Positions 23,000-35,439 of a stretch of DNA of 64,000 nucleotides are shown in pieces. The notes under the pieces are model-generated. The model was not told the DNA's origin. It did no database searches and was given only the letters and a program-made list of their open reading frames with translations. The position numbers and the translations under genes were made by a program. Numbering within the stretch: position 1 is the stretch's first letter; each line of letters begins with the position of its first letter. Source of the DNA: Anomaloglossus baeobatrachus (lineage: Eukaryota; Chordata; Amphibia; Anura; Aromobatidae); contig NC_134353.1 of assembly GCF_048569485.1 (NCBI RefSeq), forward strand, positions 707,909,341 to 707,973,340, in the 5' to 3' direction.

Positions 23000-23330
23000 C
23001 TTATTTATTTGTCAAACTTGTATGCCGCCCCTCTCCAAAGGCTCAGAGCGGCTCACAACATATAATGCAGAGTACAAAGTTTTAAACAAATAGAAACATT
23101 ATACATAAAATCAATCTTAAAAAAAAAAACATTAAAAACCCAACAAACATACCCTATTTATACCAATTTTTCTAAATTATTAGCCGTAGTCAACACTAGC
23201 GGTCCCAGGCCTGTCGACATTGGTTAAGTCTTAAAGTTTTTACGGAATGCCAGTAGGGTAGGGGCAATACAGAGCTCTGGGGGGAGATTATGCCAAAGGG
23301 TTTGGGCTGCTATGGAGAAGGCTCTGACCC
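23000..23330. repeat. Interspersed repeat resembling an L2/CR1-type 3' region
   Basis: ATGCCGCCCCTCTCCAAAGG, CGGCTCACAACATATAATGC and, further on, GGCTGCTATGGAGAAGGCTC resemble 3' parts of LINE-type repeats common in reptiles and amphibians. On the minus strand, 23260-23320 could encode a short remnant (LWHNLPPELCIAP-like). The ends are undefined. Confidence 0.35.
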
Positions 23331-24840
<1,510 letters not shown>

Positions 24841-25070
24841 TCAACATGACTCGATCACATGACCATTGGAGAAGAAGCGGAGGAGGGAGACCGGCCCCCA
24901 TTACCATGGCAACTAGCCTGCAGCTACTTCCGGTATCTATACCAAAACATACACCCATCATCTATATACACTTGTGTAATGTACAGTTATCACCGATAGG
25001 GGCGGCAAGGGATGCTAAGTTATGGTTATAAATCGCATTATGGCAGAGCAGTGAGGGCGGAAGCCAGTGC

Positions 25071-25095
25071 TGACGTCAGCAGAAGGGCGGAAGTG
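25071..25095. promoter_or_regulatory. CRE palindrome plus ETS site proximal to SNAP29
   Basis: An exact TGACGTCA (inside GCTGACGTCAGC) is followed 9 bp later by CGGAAGTG. This pair lies just upstream of, or within, the putative SNAP29 first untranslated exon. Confidence 0.65.
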
Positions 25096-25109
25096 ATGTC
25101 CTCAGTCAG

Positions 25110-25240
25110 GTGAGCGGTGGGGGCAGGGCTCCGGGGTGTTGTGTGCTTGTATTCCGAGGCTGTACCGGTAAGCTGGCTGCTCTGTGTGTCCGTAGGTGGT
25201 GGATGTGTCTGATGGACGGATAATTGTGTCTCCTCCACAG
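25110..25240 (+). other. SNAP29: Probable intron in the SNAP29 5' UTR
   Basis: CAG|GTGAGC at 25107-25115 is a strong donor, and CTCCTCCACAG at 25230-25240 is a good acceptor ending 12 bases before the SNAP29 ATG. Splicing would remove 131 bp of G-rich leader. This is an inference from consensus alone; transcripts may also start inside it. Confidence 0.5.
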
Positions 25241-25252
25241 TGCTGAGCCACC

Positions 25253-25492
25253 ATGTCCAGGAACTATAACCCCTTTGATGAGGATGAAGATGATGACTTT
25301 AAGCCTGTGAAGTGGAACAGTGATGAGGACCCCTACGAGTCCCCCGCTGACCGGAGGAGACGGGAGGAGGCGGACAGGCAGAGGTCACTGCAGCAAGAGG
25401 TGCTGAGGAGGGCGCAGTCCACGGTGGACAGCAGCAGCCGGTCAGTGGGGCTGGTCTACGAGTCCGAGAAGGTCGGGGTGGAGACGGCGGAG
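25253..25492 (+). CDS. SNAP29: SNAP29 exon 1 (coding part)
   Basis: There are 80 codons from MSRNYNPFDEDEDDDF to YESEKVGVETAE. The ATG sits in a near-ideal context (GCCACCATGT). The NPF tripeptide at residues 6-8 is the EHD1-binding motif known in the family, followed by an acidic stretch. From about residue 46 (LQQEVLRRAQSTVDSSSRSV) the Qb SNARE helix begins. The donor is GAG|GTGAGC, in phase 0. Confidence 0.95.
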
Positions 25493-25633
25493 GTGAGCGG
25501 GCACGCTGGGATGTCGTGCTGGGTCCACACATTTATTAGGGGGGTTTCCTATCTCGGTGTAGAATGTACCGTCCGGCTATGATTCCGGCCTTTGGGACCC
25601 CACCGGTCACCAGTCAGGGGAGCACAGCACTGA

Positions 25634-26194
25634 TTTAAAGGGAATTTGTCACCAGATTTGGGGCCTATAAGCTGCGGCCACCACCAGTGGGCTCTTATAT
25701 ACAGCAATCTAACATGCTGTATATAAGAGCCCAGGCCGCTGTGTACAACATAAAAATGAGTTTATAATAATCACCTAGAAGGTTACTCCCGGTGCAGACT
25801 GGTTGAATGGGTATCTCTGGGACTAGTGCCTCGTCTTTCGGCCATCTTGGTCCTCCTTCTTCTGAAGCCGGCGTGCATGACGCGTCCTACATCATCCACA
25901 CAGGCCGGTATTGAGGACCTCAGTGCTGGCGAATGTGTATGACGTAGAACGCGTCATGCACCGCGGCTTCAGAATAAGGAGAACAAAGATGGCCGAAAGA
26001 CGAGGCACCAGTCCCTGGGAACGGAGACACCCATTCAACCAGTCTTCACCAGAACGACCTAGGTGAGTATTATATAAAGTGTTTTTTATGTTCTACACAG
26101 CGGCCTGGGCTCTTATATACAGCATGTTATAAGAGCCCACTGGTGGTGGCCGCAGCTTAAAGGCCCCAAATCTGATGACAGGTTCCCTTTTAAG
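25634..26194. mobile_element. Long palindromic MITE (AAAGGGAA..GTCACC ends)
   Basis: The left end TTTAAAGGGAATTTGTCACC pairs with the right end GACAGGTTCCCTTTTAA. The arms stay complementary well inward (TATATACAGCATGTTATAAG against its mate, then CGGCCATCTTGGTCCTCCTT). The whole 560 bp is close to one hairpin. It is non-coding and lies about 140 bp into SNAP29 intron 1. Confidence 0.85.
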
Positions 26195-26531
26195 GCTATG
26201 TGCGCACAGTGCGTTTTTCGGGGTGTTTTTGGGCGTTTTTCGGGTGAGTTTTTGGCCTCAAAACTGCAGGACTTTGCTTCCCCAGCAAAGTCTGAGTTTT
26301 CCTTTTTGCTGTCCGCACACATCTGTTATTTTTACCTGCGTTTTTGAGTTAAAAAAAAAAAATGGACATGTCAGTTCTTTCCTGCGTTTTTCTGCGTTTT
26401 CCGCCCATGCAATGCATCTGAAAAACGCAGCAAAACGCAGAGATAAAAAAGGCGTTTTTTCGACGCAGGTGCGTTTTTAGCGGCCAAAAACGCAGCGTCA
26501 AAAAGACGCAGTGTGCAAACCTAGCCTAAAA
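26189..26531. mobile_element. MITE with TTTTAAGGCTATGTGCGCAC ends
   Basis: The left end TTTTAAGGCTATGTGCGCAC and inverted right end (complement of TGTGCAAACCTAGCCTAAAA) are imperfect inverted repeats. The core is full of GCGTTTTT motifs. It abuts or overlaps the flanking MITEs by a few bases at each end. Confidence 0.7.
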
Positions 26532-27164
26532 GGAATCTGTCAGCAGGTTTTTGCTATGTAATCTTACGACACTATGCTTCAAGGGTTAACACAAATGTCA
26601 GCATTGTCTCTTATCACACTGTGTGGTTTACCTGCAATGTTTATCTTCAGGGGGTTATCATTGTCTGACTAGTTCAGCTATAGGTCAGCTAGACTGGCAT
26701 ACCCCATGCTGTGATTATTATATGAACCTACAAGGATTCCTCCAGGGGAGAGGTCCAACCATGATATAAAGAAACAATAATGGTGTAGTCCCTAAGTAAA
26801 TAATAGTAGTATCAGAATATATGGGAATCACATAGGAAGAGGATCAAAATCAGGAATGATGATAAAAGCTATAAACCTTCTGACTATCAATCCAATAAAT
26901 AATAATAATAAAATTGACATATTATGTACATGAAAAAGCTGACAAAAAGTATGAGTAGCAAAAGAAGACTGGCAGCGACCCGGAGGCAGGAGTAAGCGCT
27001 CTGCTTCCAGGGGTCCCCAGTCTGCATCGGTCTGCTACAAACATAATGAGTCATGTAGCTGAAAAAACTGCAGTCCCACAACATTGTAAGAAAGGGAAAT
27101 GCACCCAATGTAACAGCTGACTGGTGGACTGCAGGTAAACATATACAATGCCATATCAGATATC

Positions 27165-27390
27165 ACTGTCTAAATATGCTGGGGTCCTGGGTTCAAGTCC
27201 CACTAAGGATAACATCTGCAAGGAGTTTATATGGCCCCCGTGTTTGCGTGGGTTTCCTCCCACACTCCAAAAACATACTGATAGGGAATTTAGATTGGCA
27301 ACACTGTCCCCATTGGGGCTCACAATGTATGTAAAGCATTTTGGAATTAATAGCGCTATATAAATGAATGAATAAATAATAATAATATTA
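27165..27390 (+). mobile_element. tRNA-derived SINE with L2-like tail
   Basis: The head GGGTCCTGGGTTCAAGTCCC contains a pol III B box (GGTTCAAGTCC). The middle has the deep-conserved GTTTGCGTGGGTTTCCTCCC and CACACTCCAAAAACATACTG blocks of frog and fish V-type SINEs. The tail GGAATTAATAGCGCTATATA with (AATA)n resembles the end of the L2 copy at 15800-15872, so it was probably mobilised by that LINE. Confidence 0.8.
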
Positions 27391-27630
27391 TTACTTTGAG
27401 ACAGTGCTTGTGGAATGGTGAGTCTGTAGACAGCGGGGAGAACCTCGATGTGCGTTTCATCAGTATACGGCTTCATCAGGAGCTCACTGTCTATATACAT
27501 TGTATACAGGTAGCCTACTGTGGGTGCGGGCAGCTTTCTCAGCTCTGCTGCATTGCTCAATCTAAAAACTCTGTCAGAACAGCTGCACCCAGTAATCTAA
27601 GTGATACATCTTTTGGATTCAGAGTCTCTT

Positions 27631-28068
27631 TAGGCCCCTTTACACACTGAGACTTTCAGCGATCCCAACCTGGCCAGGATCGCTACAAAGTCTCTGGTGA
27701 GTTGCTGGTGAGCTGTCAAACAGGCAGACCTGGAAAACGATGCAACAGCGATCCGGACCTGCAGAACGACCTAGCTAGTCATTGGGGACGTTGTAAAGCA
27801 GCTTTTTGAAAGGGAAGTCGCTAACGAAGTCGCTGTAAAGTCCCCTTTACACACTGAAACTTTCTAGCGATTATGCTGCACAGCGGGAAACAAAGGACCA
27901 AAGAATGGTCCTGAACGATTTGTAGTGATCAGCGACCTCACAGCATGGGCCAGGTCGCTGATGCGTTTCACACACTGCAATGTCGCTGGGGAGGTCGCTA
28001 TAACGTCACAAAACCGGCGACGTTACAGCGATGTCGTTTGCGATGTTGCAGTGTGTAAAGCCACCTTT
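27631..28068. mobile_element. MITE with AGGCCCCTTTACACACTG ends
   Basis: The left end TAGGCCCCTTTACACACTGA pairs with the inverse of CAGTGTGTAAAGCCACC at 28049-28065. The end is also repeated internally at 27838 (AAGTCCCCTTTACACACTGA), pointing to a partial internal duplication or two overlapping copies. It is non-coding. Confidence 0.65.
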
Positions 28069-28359
28069 TGCCTACAACATGTTGAACTAGCAAAAACCTG
28101 TTCACTGATTCCTTTTAATGTTGCTTCATCTTCACTGCATGAAAAGAGCTGTAGCCCCTTTATTGCCAGGATTGTGTGCCCCCCACTAGTCATAATCTGA
28201 AGACATATTCTTGAGGAGTCCAATCACTATATCAAGTTGGAAACCGTCATTAAAATGTGTAGCTTGGACCCCAGGCATCTATTCTGTAAATCAGACTGTC
28301 CATGATGCCACATAGTCCCTTCAGGAGAGCTACAATCCCCTTACAAGAGCTCTGTACAT

Positions 28360-28636
28360 AAAGACCCCATACACATTAGACTAAAGTCGTCCGAACCCAC
28401 CATCTGTCTATGTGAGCCTTGGACAATTTATAGTTGGGGGAAATCGCAATCCATAATGTCCGTTTATAGACTGCTGATCATATTGTCTCCTGGGGAAAAG
28501 CTGGCACTAGACACATCTGCAGTGGCATTCTCATAGACCGCACAGTAGCACTTGCCAAACGAGCTGTCTCCTGTATGGGAGAGGTGGCCAAACATCATTC
28601 AGCCGACAGCCATCTAATGTGTATGGTGGACGCTTA
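28360..28636. mobile_element. MITE with AAGACCCCATACACATTAGA ends
   Basis: The left end AAAGACCCCATACACATTAG matches the inverse of CTAATGTGTATGGTGGACGC at the right. It is about 277 bp and non-coding. The CCATACACATT core recalls the palindrome at 16965-18490. Confidence 0.65.
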
Positions 28637-29301
28637 CGTCACCGATTTATTCACACAGACCTGTAATATAACTGGGCATACAGATTAGAAAACTCACCGG
28701 ACCCGCCATACACAGCCACATGGCAGTGCCTTATCTACCTTACCCACCCATGTGAACAAGGATCAGGCAGTTGAATTCCACCGCCTGTCCTCATGCCCTC
28801 CAAAATAATCTGACGGGAACTGGTGAGTGATATTAGTGCCCTTTGTCAATGTGTTTGCTCAGTGCTACAGGACTGGATGCAGGCCATCTTGCATCTTGGG
28901 AGGGTGTCTCTTATCAAAATCACCAGTTTTATTTATTTTCTTCTTGGTATTTATTAAAGTGTACACATTCCAGGACTTGGAGAATATATTTTAACCTCTC
29001 CGTTTTATATTGTTTGTTGTATTTATTTTTTTTTTTTTCTTTGCATGCAAATAAGATGCAAAAATGCTGAAGTGTGGCGGGTGCAGCCGAGCTGAACACC
29101 AGCTGGGGAAGATCTTCAGAAAAAAACAGTTAAAGATTACACATAGTCACTTATTTTGTGCTGAATGGGTAAATCTTAAAAGAATATAAAAGGAGAACCA
29201 CTACAGTCCACTATCAGGACTTTTCTTAAGTAATGTACAGACCAAGACACAGCATGACCAATTCTAAGTGTAGGGAATCTGTTTTAGTCCCGGGCAAGCC
29301 C
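28637..29301. other. SNAP29 intron 1 segment, nothing recognised
   Basis: This is AT-rich intronic DNA without definable repeats or coding frames. Confidence 0.35.
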
Positions 29302-30249
29302 TTAAAAGGGAACCAATCACCAGGATTTTCGTATATAAGGTAAAGCCAGTGCTATACTGGCACTATCAGGCTGATTCTATACATACCTGTAGTGGTCAGC
29401 TCGGATGTATAGGTTTTGAAATCCAAGAAAGTAAAGTTTATAAAATTAGCAGCTTGTTGAGTGACAGCTGCACTGGAGCAGATCATATATTCATAGTTAT
29501 CCCCTCCCCCTGTTAGAATTAGCATAAGCCTTATACAAACTACTCACTTTGTTGCAGGACCTGTGTGAGGTCATACCCATGTGACCTGGTATCCAGCTTT
29601 GTTGGCTGAGGCCCTGCCCTTTTCTGGTCACATGGGTATGACCTCACCACAGATCCTGCTAGACCAGACCTGGGCAAGGGGCGGCCCGCGGGCCACATCC
29701 GGCCCGCCTTCTCTCTGTGACCGACCCGCCTGGCTCCGAGCGTCCTTGCTGGCCGGTCACTGATGAGGGCAATCCGACCTGTTGTTCGGAGCTCCAGGCT
29801 CCAGGCGGCCCGTGGTCAGATTGCCCTCATCACACGCTGCGTGCCGGCGTGCAGGGAACAGAGGACATTTCCTGCAGCGCAGCACAGTGCAGGCAGTGGA
29901 ACGCAGGAATCTGTCCTCTGTTGCCTGCCGGCACTTTCTCTGTGACACACACGCGTGCGCCCTGATGTCGTCAGTACGGCGCGCGTGTGTGTCATTTGAA
30001 AAGTTCCCACCCTGCAGGAGAAGAAGCTGCAGCAGCAGCCGGGGCCTCTATGGAGAGAGGAAGCAGCTCAGCGGGGGGCCGTACAAGAGAAGAAGGATGT
30101 CAGCGGGAGCCCGTACGGAGGTGCCTGAGGAGGGAAAGGTGAGTGGTGACTAGTAACCTGAGGGGACAATGGGTGGGGTGGAGTATTTGGGTGGGGTGGA
30201 GTATTTGGGTGGGGTGGAGTAGTATACGGCAATGTAGTTTTACAGGTGT

Positions 30250-31680
30250 AGTATTTAGGGGTCTAGTGATGTATATGTGGATGTAGTGATGTATATTACA
30301 GGTGTATATGGGGGTGCAGTGACGTATATTACAGGTGTATATGGGGGTGCAGTGACGTATATTACAGGTGTATATGGGGATGCAGTGACGTATATTACAG
30401 GTGTATATGGGGGTGCAGTGATGTATATGGGGGTGCAGTGATGTATATGGGGGTGTAGTGATGTATATTATAGGTGTATATGGGGGTGCAGTGATGTATA
30501 TGGGGGTGTAGTGATGTATATTATAGGTGTATATGGGGGTGCAGTGATGTATATGGGGGTGCAGTGATGTATATTACAGGTGTATATGGGGGTGCAGTGA
30601 TGTATATGGGGGTGCAGTGATGTATATTACAGGTGTATATGGGGGTGCAGTGACGTATATTACAGGTGTATATGGGGGTGCAGTGACGTATATTACAGGT
30701 GTATATGGGGGTGCAGTGACGTATATTACAGGTGTATATGGGGATGCAGTGACGTATATTACAGGTGTATATGGGGGTGCAGTGATGTATATGTGGATGT
30801 GGTGATGTATATTACAGGTGTATATGGGGGTGTAGTGATGTATATTACAGGTGTATATGGGGGTGCAGTGATGTATATGGGGGTGTAGTGATGTATATTA
30901 TAGGTGTATATGGGGGTGCAGTGATGTATATGGGGGTGTAGTGATGTATATTATAGGTGTATATGGGGGTGCAGTGATGTATATTACAGGTGTATATGGG
31001 GGTGCAGTGATGTATATGGGGGTGCAGTGATGTATATTACAGGTGTATATGGGGGTGCAGTGATGTATATGGGGGTGTAGTGATGTATATTACAGGTGTA
31101 TATGGGGGTGTAGTGATGTATATTACAGGTGTATATGGGGGTGTAGTGGTGTATATTACAGGTGTATATGGGGGTGTAGTGGTGTATATTACAGGTGTAT
31201 ATGGGGGTGTAGGGGTGTATATTACAGGTGTATATGGGAGTGTAGTGGTGTATATTACAGGTGTATATGGGGGTGCAGTGGTGTATATTACAGGTGTATA
31301 TGGGGGTGCAGTGGTGTATATTACAGGTGTATATGGGGGTGCAGTGGTGTATGTTACAGGTGTATATGGGGGTGCAGTGGTGTATGTTACAGGTGTATAT
31401 GGGGGTGCAGTGGTGTATGTTACAGGTGTATATGGGGGTGCAGTGGTGTATGTTACAGGTGTATATGGGGGTGCAGTGGTGTATGTTACAGGTGTATATG
31501 GGGGTGCAGTGGTGTATGTTACAGGTGTATATGGGGGTGCAGTGGTGTATGTTACAGGTGTATATGGGGGTGCAGTGGTGTATGTTACAGGTGTATATGG
31601 GGGTGCAGTGGTGTATGTTACAGGTGTATATGGGGGTGCAGTGGTGTATGTTACAGGTGTATATGGGGGTGCAGTGGTGT
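30250..31680. repeat. 33-bp minisatellite with higher-order variants
   Basis: The unit GGTGTATATGGGGGTGCAGT followed by GGTGTATGTTACA (33 bp) is repeated. At 31200-31680 it is near perfect; to the left it mixes with shorter units (ATGTATATGGGGGTGTAGTG) and with GACGTATATTACA variants. A length divisible by three leaves an open frame of VYGGAVVYVTG repeats, which is not a gene. Confidence 0.9.
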
Positions 31681-32042
31681 ACAGTCAGGGCCAGAAATAT
31701 TTGGACAGTGAAACAAGTTTTGTTATTTTAGCTGTTTACAAAAACGTGTTCAGAAATACAATTATATATATATAATATGGGCTGAAAGTGCACACTCCCA
31801 GCTGCAATATGAGAGTTTTCACATCCAAATCGGAGAAAGGGTTTAGGAATCATAGCTCTGTAATGCATAGCCTCCTCTTTTTCAAGGGACCAAAAGTAAT
31901 TGGACAAGGGACTCTAAGGGCTGCAATTAACTCTGAAGGCGTCTCCCTCGTTAACCTGTAATCAATGAAGTAGTTAAAAGGTCTGGGGTTGATTACAGGT
32001 GTGTGGTTTTGCATTTGGAAGCTGTTGCTGTGACCAGACAAC

Positions 32043-33016
32043 ATGCGGTCTAAGGAACTCTCAATTGAGGTGAAGCAGAACATCCTGAGGCTGAAAAAAA
32101 AGAAAAAATCCATCAGAGAGATAGCAGACATGCTTGGAGTAGCAAAATCAACAGTCGGGTACATTCTGAGAAAAAAGGAATTGACTGGTGAGCTTGGGAA
32201 CTCAAAAAGGCCTGGGCGTCCACGGATGACAACAGTGGTGGATGATCGCCGCATACTTTCTTTGGTGAAGAAGAACCCGTTCACAACATCAACTGAAGTC
32301 CAGAACACTCTCAGTGAAGTAGGTGTATCTGTCTCTAAGTCAACAGTAAAGAGAAGACTCCATGAAAGTAAATACAAAGGGTTCACATCTAGATGCAAAC
32401 CATTCATCATTTCCAAAAATAGACAGGCCAGAGTTAGATTTGCTGAAAAACACCTCATGAAGCCAGCTCAGTTCTGGAAAAGTATTCTATGGACAGATGA
32501 GACAAAGATCAACCTGTACCAGAATGATGGGAAGAAAAAAGTTTGGAGCAGAAAGGGAATGGCACATGATCCAAGGCACACCACATCCTCTGTAAAACAT
32601 GGTGGAGGCAACGTGATGGCATGGCATGCATGGCTTTCAATGGCACTGGGTCACTTGTGTTTATTGATGACATAACAGCAGACAAGAGTAGCCGGATGAA
32701 TTCTGAAGTGTACCGGGATATACTTTCAGCCCAGATTCAGCCAAATGCCGCAAAGTTGATCGGACGGCGCTTCATAGTACAGATGGACAATGACCCCAGG
32801 CATACAGCCAAAGCTACCCAGGAGTTCATGAGTGCAAAAAAGTGGAACATTCTGCAATGGCCAAGTCAATCACCAGATCTTAACCCAATTGAGCATGCAT
32901 TTCACTTGCTCAAATCCAGACTTAAGACGGAAAGACCCACAAACAAGCAAGACCTGAAGGCTGCGGCTGTAAAGGCCTGGCAAAGCATTAAGAAGGAGGA
33001 AACCCAGCGTTGGTGA
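32043..33016 (+). pseudogene. Tc1-like transposase, left arm copy
   Basis: It begins MRSKELSIEVKQNILRLKKK, then a helix-turn-helix (IREIADMLGVAKSTVGYILR), GRPR, and the DDE catalytic parts ILWTDETK, MDNDPRHT and QSPDLNPIEHAFHLLK. An extra GGCAT near 32625 (compare the right arm) shifts the frame, so the protein is in two pieces. The C-terminus (to KKEETQRW) reaches the loop of the palindrome. It acts in the nucleus as a cut-and-paste transposase when intact. Confidence 0.9.
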
Positions 33017-33806
33017 TGTCCATGGGTTCCACACTTAAGGCAGTGATTGCCTCCAAAGGATCATTGTCCATCTCTACTATGAAGCACCGTCCGATCAACT
33101 TTGCGGCATTTGGCTGAATCTGGGCTGAAAGTATATCCCGGTACACTTCAGAATTCATCCGGCTACTCTTGTCTGCTGTTATGTCATCAATAAACACAAG
33201 TGACCCAGTGCCATTGAAAGCCATGCATGCCATCACGTTGCCTCCACCATGTTTTACAGAGGATGTGGTGTGCCTTGGATCATTTGCCGTTCCCTTTCTT
33301 CTCCAAACTTTTTTCTTCCCATCATTCTGGTACAGGTTGATCTTTGTCTCATCTGTCCATAGAATACTTTTCCAGAACTGAGCTGGCTTCATGAGGTGTT
33401 TTTCAGCAAATTTAACTCTGGCCTGTCTATTTTTGGAATTGATGAATGGTTTGCATCTAGATGTGAACCCTTTGTATTTACTTTCATGGAGTCTTCTCTT
33501 TACTGTTGACTTAGAGACAGATACACCTACTTCACTGAGGGTGTTCTGGACTTCAGTTGATGTTGTGAACGGGTTCTTCTTCACCAAAGAAAGTATGCGG
33601 CGATCATCCACCACTGTTGTCATCTGTGGACGCCCAGGCCTTTTTGAGTTCCCAAGCTCACCAGTCAATTCCTTTTTTCTCAGAATGTACCAGACTGTTG
33701 ATTTTGCTACTCCAAGCATGTCTGCTATCTCTCTGATGGATTTTTTCTTTTTTTTCAGCCTCAGGATGTTCTGCTTCACCTCAATTGAGAGTTCCTTAGA
33801 CCGCAT
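32988..33806 (-). pseudogene. Tc1-like transposase, right arm copy, 3'-replaced
   Basis: From MRSKELSIEVKQ through the HTH region, GRPQ and ILWTDETK to EMDNDP, it has an unbroken frame. It then passes directly into the complement of the left arm (LEAITALSVEPMDITNAGFP), which is the turn of the inverted duplication. It therefore lacks the SPDLNPIE block and the third catalytic residue and cannot be functional. Confidence 0.9.
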
Positions 33807-34070
33807 GTTGTCTGGTCACAGCAACAGCTTCCAAATGCAAAACCACACACCTGTAATCAACCCCAGACCTTTTAACTACTTCATTGATTACAGGTTAACG
33901 AGGGAGACACCTTCAGAGTTAATTGCAGCCCTTAGAGTCCCTTGTCCAATTACTTTTGGTCCCTTGAAAAAGAGGAGGCTATGCATTACAGAGCTATGAT
34001 TCCTAAACCCTTTCTCCGATTTGGATGTGAAAACTCTCATATTGCAGCTGGGAGTGTGCACTTTCAGCCC

Positions 34071-34428
<358 letters not shown>

Positions 34429-35008
34429 ATTTCTGAACATGTTTTTGTAAACAGCTAAAATATCAAAACTTGTGTCACTGTCCAAATATTTCTGGACCTA
34501 ACTGTATTTTGGGGTGATGTAGTATATGGGGATTGTTTGTGTGTGGTACTGGAGTTACATCGGGTACCACGTGCTCTCTCCCCACCCCCTGCAGCGCCAT
34601 ACCGCCATTACAGGGCCTGATTTGCATTTCTCCGGTACCTGTTTGCATATATGTGACAGGTACCGGAGAAAACACGAGTCTGTGAAATAAAAAGATTTTC
34701 CATATTTACCTGCTTTCTTAAGCTCTGCTGCTTCCCGCTCCTGACCACCGCTCATTCATTGATTATTCACCACACTCAGGACCTGGAAGCCGGAGCATCG
34801 CGATGACTGCACCGGGCACAGCACCGTTGAGGACATCACCGCAGGGACAGGTGAGTATTCTGCAAGCACAGTGACCTCCAGGAGGTCATCAGAGTTTCCA
34901 ATGAACTCTGATGACCACCCTGCGACACCCATGCTACAGCTTCATGGGTTCATCAGAGTTCATTGGGAACTGTAACGAGTCCCCAAGATGCTCCGGCTTC
35001 CAGGTTCT

Positions 35009-35038
35009 CAACACACACACACACACACACACACACAC
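35009..35038. repeat. (CA)n microsatellite
   Basis: This is a pure AC dinucleotide run of about 28 bases inside the palindromic MITE. Confidence 0.95.
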
Positions 35039-35439
35039 CTGTATACTCACCCAGCGATGTGGTCCCCAGCGCTGTCCCTGCTTCCAGCTGCTCACTGCAG
35101 TGAATATTCAGTGAGTATAATTTTTTTTTTTTAAATCACATACTTTTTTTTTTTATTAAAACAGAGTACATACAACAGAATAACAAATCGGCATCCAAAT
35201 TAAGATTATCACATCTATTACCCCTTTAACTCCCCCTCCCCCACCCCGGCAGCAACACTTCTCCCCGATACTACATCCCATTTAGTACACACTTAGAATA
35301 CCCTCCAACTGCATTATAGAACCATCCCGTTGTGCAGGAGGAACAACTAGTAACACAAATAGAACAAAACACACACATCAGAGGTCTCAGACGGCCATCC
35401 TGGTCCCAGACCAGTTTACTGGTCCATCACTCGTCTTAT

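Larger units (their letters stand above)
26527..28127. mobile_element. Palindromic MITE with later insertions
   Basis: The left end TAAAAGGAATCTGTCAGCAG with GTTTTTGCTATG matches the inverse of 28094-28127 (AGCAAAAACCTG, TTCACTGATTCCTTTTA). Inside are a tRNA-derived SINE (27165-27390) and a smaller MITE (27631-28068), both younger. Confidence 0.6.

Noticed and set aside
27165-27210. Possible functional tRNA gene
   Set aside because: The B box is present, but the cloverleaf is not and the sequence continues into a SINE body and tail.
29782-30153. Open frames at the GC-rich left end of the hAT
   Set aside because: They do not resemble hAT transposase (no BED finger, no dimerisation motif) and are explained by GC-rich composition.
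31080-31775. 231-codon plus-strand frame of VYGGAVVYVTG repeats
   Set aside because: It is a by-product of a 33-bp minisatellite, bounded by the array.
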